DNA of 48,452 nt from Clostridia bacterium. Lineage in GTDB: Bacteria > Bacillota > Clostridia > Oscillospirales > Acutalibacteraceae. The notes beneath the pieces were generated by a model. It was not told the DNA's origin. It made no database searches and saw only the letters and a program-made list of their open reading frames with translations. Location: NCBI GenBank assembly GCA_017625435.1, contig JAGAKX010000049.1, forward strand, positions 1 to 48,452. Reading direction: 5' to 3'. Shown here piece by piece: positions 15,817 to 24,493 of the stretch; within the stretch, counting starts at the first letter, position 1; every line of letters begins with the position of its first letter. Made by a program: the position numbers and the translations under genes.

Positions 15817-16725
15817 CTAAAGTGTGTCATTATGAGATTTGAAGCCCTGTCCCAATACCTCACTTGATTCCGCAATGATAATAAAGGGCTTTTCGTCATA
15901 CTTTGAAACAACCTCTCTCACCCTTGCGACCTCGTGGGTACGGACAACGCACATAAGCATATTTTTATCCTTACCCGTATATCCGCCCTTGGCAGGTATA
16001 ACGGAAACACCTCTTCCGCAGATGGCAATTATATCCTTCGTGACATCCTCATAATAGTCTGTCATTATAAACAGAAGCTTGGAATGGCTTCTGCCTGCCA
16101 CAACATAATCAACGGCAAGAGATGAAAGAAATACTATAATTATTGAATAAAGCACGCTTTCAACACTTTTATACACAATTCCCGAAAGCAGAACCACAAC
16201 GAAATCGCACATAAGAATCAGTCTGCCAACGGAAAAATGGGGGAATTTCAGCTTCAGAAGTCTTGCGAGAATGTCAAGACCGCCCGTTGTGGCACCGCCT
16301 AAAAATACAACTCCCAGTCCTGCACCTGCTATGATTCCGCCGAAGATTGCACCTACAAGCTTTTCTTCTCCGTCAAAGAACCAGTCGTATTCAGCACCGA
16401 AATAGCTTAAAAGGTCAATAAAAACAGACACAAGTGCAGTTGAAAATACCGTACGTGCTATAAAACGGAAGCCGAATTTTCTCCAGGCAAGAAGAAATAA
16501 CGGTATATTTGCAGCAAACACAAAGGTACCCGTTGTAATAAAGGGAGCAAGGTAATTTACGAGAATACCGAGCCCCGTAACACCGCCTGCGGCAAACTTT
16601 AGGGGTGTGACAAAAAGAGACACAGCCGCAGAGTACATAAATGAACCTACAACACACATAAGAAGCTCTGTTGCGGTTGCGGTTATTCTTTTTATGTTTG
16701 TTTTTGAGCTGATTTTCTCACTCAT
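15817..16725 (-). CDS. YitT family membrane protein
   Basis: 302 residues with about five to six membrane segments in the first two thirds (for example ELLMCVVGSFMYSAAVSLFV and GAIFGGIIAGAGLGVVFLGG) and a C-terminal DUF2179 domain (LMCVVRTHEVARVREVV, FIIIAESSEVLGQGF). This is the YitT layout; the family is widespread in Firmicutes with no firm function. The ATG at 16725 overlaps the stop of the mini-RNase III gene by 8 bases and has GAGGTG upstream, so the genes are coupled. Confidence 0.9.
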   Translation of the reverse strand: MSEKISSKTNIKRITATATELLMCVVGSFMYSAAVSLFVTPLKFAAGGVTGLGILVNYLAPFITTGTFVFAANIPLFLLAWRKFGFRFIARTVFSTALVSVFIDLLSYFGAEYDWFFDGEEKLVGAIFGGIIAGAGLGVVFLGGATTGGLDILARLLKLKFPHFSVGRLILMCDFVVVLLSGIVYKSVESVLYSIIIVFLSSLAVDYVVAGRSHSKLLFIMTDYYEDVTKDIIAICGRGVSVIPAKGGYTGKDKNMLMCVVRTHEVARVREVVSKYDEKPFIIIAESSEVLGQGFKSHNDTL

Positions 16726-17131
16726 TTTCAAGCACCTCAGAGAATATAAAATCAAGCCGTTCAAAATCCTTTTTAAGGTAAAGATAACCTATAAGTGCCT
16801 CAAAGCCCGTGGATTTGTGATACTGGGCCTCTGACTTATTTTTCGGTGTATGCCCTGCGTGGGCATTTCTTCCTCTTTTGAAAACAGAGAGCTCATCTTC
16901 ACGTAAAAGAGGTAACAGCACATCTGTCATATCAGCCTGAAAATCAGCATTTACAAGCCTTACGGTATCCTTATGAAGGTCCTTTACACGGGCCTCCCCC
17001 TTGGAAAGAATATATTTTCTTATAAAAAGCTCATACACCGCATCACCTATGAAGGCAAGAGACAGACCGCTTAAATTCCTGTAATCAACATCCGGGGATA
17101 ATTTACTGAGTTTTTCATTATCAGGGCACAT
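16718..17131 (-). CDS. mrnC: Mini-ribonuclease III
   Basis: 137 residues, a single RNase III-like domain without the double-stranded-RNA-binding domain: LSGLSLAFIGDAVYELFIR holds the catalytic Asp and Glu region, and YHKSTGFEALIGYLYL the second set. In Bacillus this enzyme matures 23S rRNA ends. The ATG at 17131 has GGAG 7 bases upstream and overlaps the end of obg by 11 bases; an earlier ATG at 17149 has no such site. Confidence 0.92.
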   Translation of the reverse strand: MCPDNEKLSKLSPDVDYRNLSGLSLAFIGDAVYELFIRKYILSKGEARVKDLHKDTVRLVNADFQADMTDVLLPLLREDELSVFKRGRNAHAGHTPKNKSEAQYHKSTGFEALIGYLYLKKDFERLDFIFSEVLENE

Positions 17132-18392
17132 ACTGGAACTCCAGATCATAAATAATTACGGTATCGCCTTCCTGAACACCGCGGTTGCGAAGCTCCTCGA
17201 AGACACCGCTGTTTTCAAGAACTCTCTGCAGATACTGCAGGGATTCATAGTCGTCGATATCGGTTTTATTAAGAATTTTAAGAAGCCATTCTGCTTCGAT
17301 ATAGTAATCTCCGCCCATTTCGGTAATTTTGAAGCCCTGGTCGCGTTTCTTTTCGAGCATTTCCATAGGAACGCCCTCACTTTCAAAGCGCTTGATGGGA
17401 GGAAGCTCGTTAAGCTTTGCCGCAACGGCATTTATAAGCTCCTGGGTACCCTCCTGAATGGGGGCTATTATCTCGAAATACTGCAGTCCCTGATCTTCAA
17501 TGAATTTTCTGAATGAAGCCAACTGCTCGTCCGTTGCTAAGTCAATTTTATTTGCCGCAACAATCTGAGGACACTTTGTAAGCTCGGGATTGAATACCTC
17601 AAGCTCCTTATTGATTATCTTAAAATCCTCAATGGGGTCTCTGCCTTCGCTTCCCGAAACGTCAACAATATGCACAAGCATTCTGCAACGCTCAACGTGA
17701 CGGAGGAATCGGTGGCCGAGGCCCACGCCCTCGCCTGCGCCCTCAATAAGACCGGGAATATCAGCCATAACGAAGGAGCTTTCGGGTCCCATTCTTACAA
17801 CACCGAGAACGGGGGTAAGAGTTGTGAAGTGATAGTTTGCGATAACGGGCTTAGCCTCGCTTACAACTGAAATAAGAGTGGATTTTCCTACATTGGGAAA
17901 ACCCAGAAGTCCTACGTCAGCAAGAAGCTTCAATTCAAGAATAACTTCCCATTCCTCACCGGGGTAGCCGTCACGGGCAAAACGGGGAGCCTGACGGGTG
18001 GGAGTTGCAAAATGCTGATTGCCCCAGCCGCCTCTGCCGCCCTTTGCACAGATAAATGGCTCGTCGCCCGACATATCGGCAAGAACTGCACCGCTTTCGG
18101 CTTCTCTTATAACGGTACCGCGAGGCACACGGATTGTAAGGCTCTGACCGTTTTTTCCGGTTCTTTTGCCCGTCTGTCCGTTTGCACCGTTTTCAGCTGT
18201 GTATTTTCTTTTGTAACGGAAGTCTGCAAGGGTTGCAAGGTGGTCATCAGCAACAAAAATGATGTCGCCGCCCTTTCCGCCGTCACCGCCGTCGGGACCG
18301 CCCGAGGCTACGTATTTTTCTCTGTGGAAGGCAACGGCACCGTTACCGCCGTTACCTGCCTTTATTTTAATTTTCGCTGAATCTACGAACAT
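17121..18392 (-). CDS. obgE: Obg/CgtA ribosome-assembly GTPase
   Basis: 423 residues with all three parts: the glycine-rich Obg fold (about 1-157; GNGGNGAVAFHREKYV, GGPDGGDGGKGGD), the GTPase domain (LGFPNVGKSTLIS, ADIPGLIEGA, ANKIDLA) and a C-terminal OCT domain (FKITEMGGDYYIEAEWLLKI). It acts in 50S assembly and links growth to nucleotide levels. Start has AGGAG upstream. It leads the coupled run obgE-mrnC-yitT. Confidence 0.97.
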   Translation of the reverse strand: MFVDSAKIKIKAGNGGNGAVAFHREKYVASGGPDGGDGGKGGDIIFVADDHLATLADFRYKRKYTAENGANGQTGKRTGKNGQSLTIRVPRGTVIREAESGAVLADMSGDEPFICAKGGRGGWGNQHFATPTRQAPRFARDGYPGEEWEVILELKLLADVGLLGFPNVGKSTLISVVSEAKPVIANYHFTTLTPVLGVVRMGPESSFVMADIPGLIEGAGEGVGLGHRFLRHVERCRMLVHIVDVSGSEGRDPIEDFKIINKELEVFNPELTKCPQIVAANKIDLATDEQLASFRKFIEDQGLQYFEIIAPIQEGTQELINAVAAKLNELPPIKRFESEGVPMEMLEKKRDQGFKITEMGGDYYIEAEWLLKILNKTDIDDYESLQYLQRVLENSGVFEELRNRGVQEGDTVIIYDLEFQYVP

Positions 18393-18412
18393 ATATTTAA
18401 TCTCCTGACATA

Positions 18413-18441
18413 ATTATACATAGTATATAATACCACATAAA
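18413..18441 (-). promoter_or_regulatory. Possible sigma-A promoter of obgE
   Basis: TTTATG (18436-18441), 17 bases, TATAAT (18413-18418) on the minus strand. The -10 box is perfect but the -35 box is poor, and the stretch is AT-rich. Confidence 0.45.
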
Positions 18442-18495
18442 ATAATAAATATAAATAGTTATTTTTAAAAATATTAAAATTTTTGCGTAAAATAA

Positions 18496-18523
18496 GAGGC
18501 ATCTGCCCGTCGGCAGACACCTC
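18496..18523 (-). terminator. Intrinsic terminator of the 71-residue protein gene
   Basis: A 12-bp stem GAGGTGTCTGCC / GGGCAGATGCCTC around a GAC loop, followed on the minus strand by TTATTTT, 7 bases after the stop codon. Confidence 0.75.
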
Positions 18524-18529
18524 TGTACC

Positions 18530-18745
18530 TTATTCTTTATTTTTCAGAAGCTCTTTTATTTCCCTAAGCTCCTTTTCCAGTTCTCTGAGCCGGTTCGCCT
18601 GTTTATCAGACCTTACAATTGAAGAGAAGGCGAAAACAAGAAAGGCAACGGCAAGACCTGCTGCGGCACCTGCGGCAAGATCCGCAGACAAGGCAAAAAC
18701 AAGCCATCCTACAACAATAAAAATTATTATCAGCGCAAATTCCAT
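18530..18745 (-). CDS. Small membrane protein with coiled-coil tail
   Basis: 71 residues. Two hydrophobic stretches (FALIIIFIVVGWLVFALSAD and AAGAAAGLAVAFLVFAFSSI) are followed by a charged helix with heptad character (NRLRELEKELREIKELLK). It would sit in the membrane with its helix in the cytoplasm. No family is recognised. The third ATG of a cluster is the start because GGAGG lies 7 bases before it; the first two ATGs surround that site. A terminator follows directly. Confidence 0.7.
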   Translation of the reverse strand: MEFALIIIFIVVGWLVFALSADLAAGAAAGLAVAFLVFAFSSIVRSDKQANRLRELEKELREIKELLKNKE

Positions 18746-18810
18746 TTTCATACCTCCCATTATCTTTAGAGTACCATATTTTCAAAAATTTTTCAAGAGT
18801 AAAGACTAAA

Positions 18811-18834
18811 GGCCGATTTCCGAAGAAATCAGCC
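18811..18834 (-). terminator. Terminator downstream of rpmB
   Basis: Stem GGCTGATTTC / GAAATCGGCC with a TTCG tetraloop, between rpmB and the small membrane protein gene. The flanking T-runs are better on the plus strand, so it may work in both directions. Confidence 0.65.
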
Positions 18835-18863
18835 TCTTTTTCGTTCTTTACATTTAAGTAAAA

Positions 18864-19052
18864 TTAAACAGCTCTTTCAACCTTACCGGAACGCATGCAG
18901 CGAGTGCAAGCATATACTCTGCAAGGAGAACCGTTAACGATAGCCTTAACTCTCTTTACGTTGGGCTTCCAGGTTCTGTTAGATCTTCTGTGAGAGTGAG
19001 AAACCTGAATACCGAATTTAACGTCCTTACCGCAAAAATCACATTTTGCCAT
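18864..19052 (-). CDS. rpmB: 50S ribosomal protein L28
   Basis: 62 residues: MAKCDFCGKDVKFGIQVSHS, then NRTWKPNVKRV and a second pair CTRCMRSGKV. The two CxxC pairs make this a zinc-binding (C+) form of L28, part of the large ribosomal subunit. The ATG at 19052 has GGGAGGT upstream. It has its own strong promoter (19112-19140) and a terminator behind it, so it is a single-gene unit. Confidence 0.96.
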   Translation of the reverse strand: MAKCDFCGKDVKFGIQVSHSHRRSNRTWKPNVKRVKAIVNGSPCRVYACTRCMRSGKVERAV

Positions 19053-19111
19053 GGAGCGCACCTCCCTTTTATTTTCCGGGGTAACCCCCAATATCTTAAT
19101 CAGCATCGTAC

Positions 19112-19140
19112 ATAATAACAGATTCTATTTAAAAATGCAA
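19112..19140 (-). promoter_or_regulatory. Sigma-A promoter of rpmB
   Basis: Minus strand TTGCAT (19135-19140), 17-base spacer, TATTAT (19112-19117). The roughly 50-base leader carries a small GGGG-GTTA-CCCC hairpin. Confidence 0.75.
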
Positions 19141-19170
19141 GTGTTTTTTAAACTTTTTTTTATTTGCTCT

Positions 19171-20409
19171 TTATTTAAGGTTATGAATGAAAAGTCCGCT
19201 TAAGAGCTTAGGCTCAAACCAGGTGGATTTCGGGGGCATTACCCTGCCGCTGTCAGCAATTGCCATAAGCTCGGAAAGGGACGTGGGATACATTGAAAAG
19301 GCAACTTCCATATCCTCATTACAGCGTCTTTCAAGCTCCTTAAGACCTCGGATTCCGCCTACAAAATCTATTCTCTTATCGGTTCTGGGGTCATCAATTC
19401 CGAAAATTCCCGAAATAACGTACTTCTGCAGAACAGAAACATCAAGGCTGTCGAGAGGGTCATTTTCGTCGCATAAGCCCTCTTTAAGGGTCAGCTTATA
19501 CCACTTTTTATCACAGTAGAAGCCGAAGGTGTGACGGGAATCGGGACGGACAATTTCACACTTTTCCTCAACCGTAAAAATTTCGGAAAGCTTTCCGAGA
19601 AGCTCTTCTGTCGAAAGTCCGTTTTTATCCTTTATAACGCGGTTATAGTCCATAATTTTAAGCTCGTCCGCCTTAAAAGCTACGCTGAGGAAGAAATTGA
19701 ACTCCTCTTCCCCGGTAAAGCCGGGGTGCTCTTCACGTCTTCTGAGTGCCACCTTAACTGCGGAAGCAGCTCTGTGATGTCCGTCGGCAATATAGAGATT
19801 GCGAACATCGGAAAAGGCATTTTCGAGTGTCTCACAGTCATTTTTATCGCTTATAACCCAAACTGTGTTTCTGACATTTCCCTCGGAAACAAAGTCGTAT
19901 TCGGGCTCAGAGGCCTTGTATTTTTCAATTATTTCATCAATTTTTCCGTTGCCCTTATATGCAAGAAAAATGGGACCCGTGTTTGCATCGCAGGTATCAA
20001 CGTGGCGGATGCGGTCCTCTTCCTTATCCGCACGGGTAAATTCGTGCTTCTTTATAATGTCATTAATATAGTCATCGGCAGAGGCACAGCCGACAAGTCC
20101 CGTCTGGCAGACATCCCCCATAATCTGTCTGTATACATAAAAGCAGGGAGTCTCTTCCGTAAGGCAGATGCCGTCCGTAACAAGCTTTCCGAGATTTTCC
20201 GCCGCTTTATTATAGACCTCATCGCTGTAAAGGTAGGTACCCACAGGCAGGTCAACCTCTGCCTTGTCAACATGTATAAAGGAATAGGGCTTTCCCTTTA
20301 CTTTTTCTCTTGCCTCTTCGGAATTCATAACGTCATAGGGAAGTGCCGCAACATCCGCCGCAAATTCCTTTTTGGGTCTTACTGCTCTGAAAGGTCTGAA
20401 AACTGACAT
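19171..20409 (-). CDS. DUF1015 family protein
   Basis: 412 residues. VFRPFRAVRP at the N-terminus, ALPYDVMNSEEAR, then HVDTCDANTGPIFLAY and the family signature YIADGHHRAASAV near the middle; EFNFFLSVAF and the DFVGGIRG segment complete it. DUF1015 members are cytoplasmic and often sit next to serine biosynthesis genes, where a kinase role has been suggested; here they are not adjacent. The ATG at 20409 has AAGGTGA upstream. It follows the peptide-binding lipoprotein by 15 bases. Confidence 0.88.
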   Translation of the reverse strand: MSVFRPFRAVRPKKEFAADVAALPYDVMNSEEAREKVKGKPYSFIHVDKAEVDLPVGTYLYSDEVYNKAAENLGKLVTDGICLTEETPCFYVYRQIMGDVCQTGLVGCASADDYINDIIKKHEFTRADKEEDRIRHVDTCDANTGPIFLAYKGNGKIDEIIEKYKASEPEYDFVSEGNVRNTVWVISDKNDCETLENAFSDVRNLYIADGHHRAASAVKVALRRREEHPGFTGEEEFNFFLSVAFKADELKIMDYNRVIKDKNGLSTEELLGKLSEIFTVEEKCEIVRPDSRHTFGFYCDKKWYKLTLKEGLCDENDPLDSLDVSVLQKYVISGIFGIDDPRTDKRIDFVGGIRGLKELERRCNEDMEVAFSMYPTSLSELMAIADSGRVMPPKSTWFEPKLLSGLFIHNLK

Positions 20410-20424
20410 ACAAATCACCTTTTC

Positions 20425-22026
20425 TTATTTTACATTTGTTGCTTTGTGGAAATATAATTTATCATTTCCTGAGAAATATATAACGCCACGCACGTTTTGA
20501 GTGCAAACGAAATATGTATTTTCATTACATACGGGTATTATAAGGGAAGCGGAATAGAGCTTACTCTCAATTGACGAATAAACGGAAAGGAACACCTTTT
20601 CATCAGCGGAATAAAGCTTTCCTATAAGCTCCTCCATTCCGAAGCCGTCAAATTTCGTTACGTTTTTCGGAGAGCCCGAAGTGAAGCTTCCGAAATACTC
20701 ATAAGCCTCGTCGGTTTCGCTTCTGAGATTGTAGAGAGCTACCTGATAATTGCCGGATTCCACGGTCTGCAAGAGCTTATCCTTTTCTGCAGTTTTTACG
20801 CTGAAGTTTACGCTGATGCCTAAAATTCTCTGCCATTCCTGCATAACACGTCTTACGGTATCCTCGTCCTTCTTTTCACAAAGGACAGATATATCGATTT
20901 TTGATGCTTCAAGCTTTCCGAGACCGTTTTTAAGGTAAACCTGAGCCTTTTCCTCGCTGTAGGCTACAGGGTGGTTTACTTCCGTTTTTTCAATAACGGG
21001 AGGAATAATTCCCTTCGCCTGCTCCTTGTTCATATTTTTTGCCACAGCACCCGTATCGGTTGCCGCAAGGAGTGCTTTTCTGATGTTTTCTTCACCCATA
21101 ACGGGGTCGGAAAGGTTCATAATAAAGCCCTTTACGGTGTTTGCGGTTTCTGTTACCGTCATTTTTCTGCTGACCTTCAGCTTTTCATAGGTTTCGGCTT
21201 TTACGATACCGCCGGAATAATCGTCGGTTTCAAGAACCTCAAGAAGCTTTTCTTCGGTGTCAACAACATAAAGCCACACGTAATCGGGCACCGCGACGGA
21301 GTCACCGCAATAGTCGGCGGCTTTGTTTATTCTGTAAGAGGTTTCGTCAAACCTGGAAAGATAGAAGGGACCGTTTGAAAGGGAAAATGCTATAAGTGTG
21401 CCGTATCTGCCCGTACAGCCCTTGAAAAAGGTTTCGTTACAGGGCATACAAACGGGCTCTGTCAGAACCTCGGAGAAATTGCTCTGAGGCTGAGAAAGGG
21501 TTATTTCAAGGGTATATTTGTCAATTACCCTTACACCCAATTCTTCGGGAGCCTTTCTGCCGTCAAGAATTTCGGGGGCATTCTCTATATTATATAACAT
21601 ATAAGAAAGAGGGGCACCGGTTCCCGGGTCAACCGCTCTTCTTAATGCAAACTGAAAATCATACGCCGTAACGGAAAGGTCAAAATTCTCGGGAAGCTTT
21701 TCCCCCAGCTGCTCCTTTGCGTTAGAGGTAAGGTGCCACACCGCATCCTCCCTGAGCTTAAAGGTGTATTTCAGCCCGTCCTCTGAAACAGACCAGCTTT
21801 CGGCAACACCGTTTATAACCTCACCGTTTTCATTACGCCTGAGAAGTCCCTCAAAGTAGTTCCTTACAACGATTGAAGCCGTAGCATCGGAAACTATCTG
21901 AGGGTCAAAGGAGCCTGCAGGATTTTCCACCGCAAAGAAAAGCACAACGGGATCTGAGGAATTGCAGGACGAAAGAAGCCCCGCCATAACAACAATACAT
22001 AATAAAAGAGATATTATTCTTTTCAT
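20425..22026 (-). CDS. Oligopeptide ABC transporter substrate-binding lipoprotein
   Basis: 533 residues. A lipoprotein signal (MKRIISLLLCIVVMAGLLSS then Cys) is followed by the SBP_bac_5 opening (NPAGSFDPQIVSDATASIVV, YEGLL-like FEGLLRR, AESWSVSEDGLKYTFKLRED) and IRKALLAATD near the middle. Such proteins capture peptides or related solutes for an Opp/Dpp-type ABC importer. No permease or ATPase gene lies beside it, so it would use a transporter encoded elsewhere. The start has AAAGGAG upstream and a promoter at 22058-22086. Confidence 0.9.
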   Translation of the reverse strand: MKRIISLLLCIVVMAGLLSSCNSSDPVVLFFAVENPAGSFDPQIVSDATASIVVRNYFEGLLRRNENGEVINGVAESWSVSEDGLKYTFKLREDAVWHLTSNAKEQLGEKLPENFDLSVTAYDFQFALRRAVDPGTGAPLSYMLYNIENAPEILDGRKAPEELGVRVIDKYTLEITLSQPQSNFSEVLTEPVCMPCNETFFKGCTGRYGTLIAFSLSNGPFYLSRFDETSYRINKAADYCGDSVAVPDYVWLYVVDTEEKLLEVLETDDYSGGIVKAETYEKLKVSRKMTVTETANTVKGFIMNLSDPVMGEENIRKALLAATDTGAVAKNMNKEQAKGIIPPVIEKTEVNHPVAYSEEKAQVYLKNGLGKLEASKIDISVLCEKKDEDTVRRVMQEWQRILGISVNFSVKTAEKDKLLQTVESGNYQVALYNLRSETDEAYEYFGSFTSGSPKNVTKFDGFGMEELIGKLYSADEKVFLSVYSSIESKLYSASLIIPVCNENTYFVCTQNVRGVIYFSGNDKLYFHKATNVK

Positions 22027-22057
22027 AACCCGTCTCCTTTCTTCGCACGCTATTTTT

Positions 22058-22086
22058 ATTGTAACAGATTACATTGCTTTTTTCTA
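22058..22086 (-). promoter_or_regulatory. Sigma-A promoter of the peptide-binding lipoprotein
   Basis: Minus strand TAGAAA (22081-22086), 17-base spacer, TACAAT (22058-22063). It faces the divergent rmuC gene, whose own promoter is less clear (a TAGAAT box at 22144-22149). Confidence 0.6.
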
Positions 22087-22169
22087 CATCTTTTAAAAAG
22101 ATTTTTTATATTATTTATCTTTTCTTTTTTATTACATTATGATAGAATAGTTTCAAAAAGGAGATTGAT

Positions 22170-23438
22170 ATGGATACTGCAATTTTAATACTTCTGTCAA
22201 TTACGGTTGTGCTTCTTCTGATAATTGCCGTAAAGCTTTTTACCGCAAAGAAAGACAATTCTGCCGTAACGGACGAAAAAATAGATAACTTAAGAACACT
22301 TACACAGGAAAATTTTGCATCTATGAGAAGTGAAAGCGTAAATTCCGACAACGCTCTTCGGACACTTCTTTCCTCTTCCCTTGAAACCGTCGGCAACAAG
22401 ATGGACGTGCTTTCAGAAAAAACCGCAGACGGACAGCTGAATACCGTCCGTGCACTTTCCGATATGAGAGAAAAGCTTGATACCACAGGCAGACAGCAGA
22501 CCCTGGCTGTTACCGAGGCTGTATCAAAGCTTCAGCTTTCAAACGAGCAGAAGCTTGAGCAGATGCGCCTTACCGTTGACGAAAAGCTCACGGAAACACT
22601 TTCCTCCCGTCTTGATACCTCCTTCAAGTCCGTTTCGGAGCAGCTTTCAAATGTTTATAAATCCCTCGGTGAAATGAAGGAGCTGTCCTCGGGAATTACC
22701 TCTCTTAACAGAGTTTTCTCCAATGTAAAAATAAGGGGAAACTGGGCTGAATGCCAGCTTGAAGGTATCCTTGACAAAATCATTCCCGGTATGTATGTTA
22801 AGAATTACCGCTCGGATATAAGCCGTGAGGTGGTTGAATTTGCCGTAATGATTCCCGATACGGATTCGGACAAAATGACCTATCTCCCCATAGACTCAAA
22901 GTTCCCTATGGAAGACTATTTAAGGCTCTGCGATGCTGCCGATGCAGGGGATACCGAGGGCGTAAAGCTTGCAAAGAAGGCACTTGAAGCAAAGGTCATA
23001 TCGGAAGCTAAGGAAATTTCAAAATACATAAACACTCCCTTTACCACACCCTTTGCTGTTATGTACCTTGCAACGGATTCTCTTTATGCAGAGGTTATTT
23101 CTTCAAAGGAAAATATTGCAGACCGTCTTCATAATGACTTCAATGTTATGGTGGCAGGCCCCTCAACCATTACCGCACTTCTGTCATCCCTTGCACTGGG
23201 ATTTCGCACCGTTGCTCTTAACAGAAAAGCCGGCGAGGTTATGGATTTACTTGCGGCGGCAAAAATGCAGTATGATAAATTCGGAATTGCTCTCGACAAG
23301 GCAAAAAAGAAAATTGACGAGGCATCCTCCAGCATTGACGATGCACAGAAGCGTAATTCCATCATTGTAAAAAAATTAAAAGGTGTTGAAGCTATCAGCA
23401 GCGAAACAGCTGACCTGATGCTGGGCACCGATGAATAA
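22170..23438 (+). CDS. rmuC: RmuC-like DNA recombination protein
   Basis: 422 residues. An N-terminal membrane segment (AILILLSITVVLLLIIAVKL) is followed by a long coiled coil (about 40-170) and the RmuC nuclease-like domain, with VKIRGNWAECQLEGILD, YLPIDSKFPMEDYLRL, FAVMYLATDSLYAEV and VAGPSTITALLSSLALGFRT. The family limits DNA inversions and rearrangements at repeats. AAGGAG precedes the ATG. The oxidoreductase gene follows after 12 bases. Confidence 0.94.
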   Translation: MDTAILILLSITVVLLLIIAVKLFTAKKDNSAVTDEKIDNLRTLTQENFASMRSESVNSDNALRTLLSSSLETVGNKMDVLSEKTADGQLNTVRALSDMREKLDTTGRQQTLAVTEAVSKLQLSNEQKLEQMRLTVDEKLTETLSSRLDTSFKSVSEQLSNVYKSLGEMKELSSGITSLNRVFSNVKIRGNWAECQLEGILDKIIPGMYVKNYRSDISREVVEFAVMIPDTDSDKMTYLPIDSKFPMEDYLRLCDAADAGDTEGVKLAKKALEAKVISEAKEISKYINTPFTTPFAVMYLATDSLYAEVISSKENIADRLHNDFNVMVAGPSTITALLSSLALGFRTVALNRKAGEVMDLLAAAKMQYDKFGIALDKAKKKIDEASSSIDDAQKRNSIIVKKLKGVEAISSETADLMLGTDE

Positions 23439-23450
23439 AGGAGAATTGCT

Positions 23451-24392
23451 ATGATTAAACTCGGACTTGCAGGTACATGGCACGTGCATTTCGGCGGCTA
23501 TGTGAGAGAATTTTTATCCCGCGGTGATGTTGAAATTGCGGCTTTATGGGACCCCGATGAAAATATTGCAAAGGCAAAGGGCGAAGAGCTGGGCTGCAGA
23601 TACACAACTGACCTTGACGAATTCTATTCCTGGGACTTCGGGGCAGTTCAGGTGTGCGCCGCAACAAATATCCATAAGGAAGTCCTTATCAAAGCGGCAA
23701 ACGCAGGCAAGCATATCTTTACGGAAAAGGTTCTCACATCCGCTTACAGCGATGCTCTTGAAGTAAAAAAAGCAGTAGAGGACGCAGGAGTTAAATTCTG
23801 CATTTCCTTCCCCTGGAGAACACGTGCAGATTTCTTATGGATAAAGGAAGCTCTCGAAAAAGAGCTTATCGGTCAGGTAACATATATGAGAATGAGAAAC
23901 GCACACGACGGTGTAAGCCGCGGCTGGCTCCCTCCCTCCTTCCTTGACCCCGTTCCCACCTGCGGCGGTGCTATGATGGACCTCGGTGCACACGGAATGT
24001 ACCTTCTCAACTGGTTTATGGGTGAGCCTGTAAAATGCACAAGTGTTTTCACAAACTGTCTTTGCAATTCCGTTGAGGACAACTGTGTAAGCGTATTCAG
24101 CTATAAAAACGGTGCTATCGGTGTCAGCGAAACCGGCTTTGTAACAGGCAGAAATCCCTTTGAGCTTGAAATTGCAGGAACAAACGGAACTATCCTTGCA
24201 GGCGGTGTATTCGACAAGCTCTGCTACAATAACGGTGATGGCTGGGTATATCCCAACCTCGGCAAGGGCAGTAAATCTGCAATAAATTCCTTCTGCGATG
24301 CAATAAACGGCGACGGCGAGCCTCTTTTCGGCATTGACGATGCCGTAGCTCTTACCAAAACAATGGAAATGGCATATAAGAACATAATTTAA
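23451..24392 (+). CDS. Gfo/Idh/MocA family oxidoreductase
   Basis: 313 residues. The N-terminal Rossmann fold starts LGLAGTWHVHFGGYV, and the family motif EKV in IFTEKVLTSAY gives the conserved Lys near residue 95. The C-terminal domain has GGAMMDLGAHGMYLLNWFMG with the catalytic-type His. Members use NAD(P) to oxidise or reduce sugars and related polyols; this substrate is unknown. GGAG precedes the start, and it is cotranscribed with rmuC, which seems a chance pairing. Confidence 0.92.
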   Translation: MIKLGLAGTWHVHFGGYVREFLSRGDVEIAALWDPDENIAKAKGEELGCRYTTDLDEFYSWDFGAVQVCAATNIHKEVLIKAANAGKHIFTEKVLTSAYSDALEVKKAVEDAGVKFCISFPWRTRADFLWIKEALEKELIGQVTYMRMRNAHDGVSRGWLPPSFLDPVPTCGGAMMDLGAHGMYLLNWFMGEPVKCTSVFTNCLCNSVEDNCVSVFSYKNGAIGVSETGFVTGRNPFELEIAGTNGTILAGGVFDKLCYNNGDGWVYPNLGKGSKSAINSFCDAINGDGEPLFGIDDAVALTKTMEMAYKNII

Positions 24393-24443
24393 GGTTAAAT
24401 TCTGTTCAGTAATATATTCTCACTCTTTTATATATAACTAAAA

Positions 24444-24476
24444 AAATCGGTTATCCGTTTTCAGGATAACCGATTT
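24444..24476. terminator. Bidirectional terminator
   Basis: A perfect 13-bp stem AAATCGGTTATCC / GGATAACCGATTT with A/T runs on both sides, between the convergent oxidoreductase and giant protein genes. Confidence 0.9.
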
Positions 24477-24493
24477 AATTTTAGCTCGGGAAA

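Noticed and set aside
19531..20406. 291-residue plus-strand frame
   Set aside because: Mirror of the DUF1015 gene; cysteine- and phenylalanine-rich with no family, a shadow of a clear gene.
20425..22026. Complete peptide ABC importer
   Set aside because: Only the binding lipoprotein is here; DUF1015 and rmuC are its neighbours.
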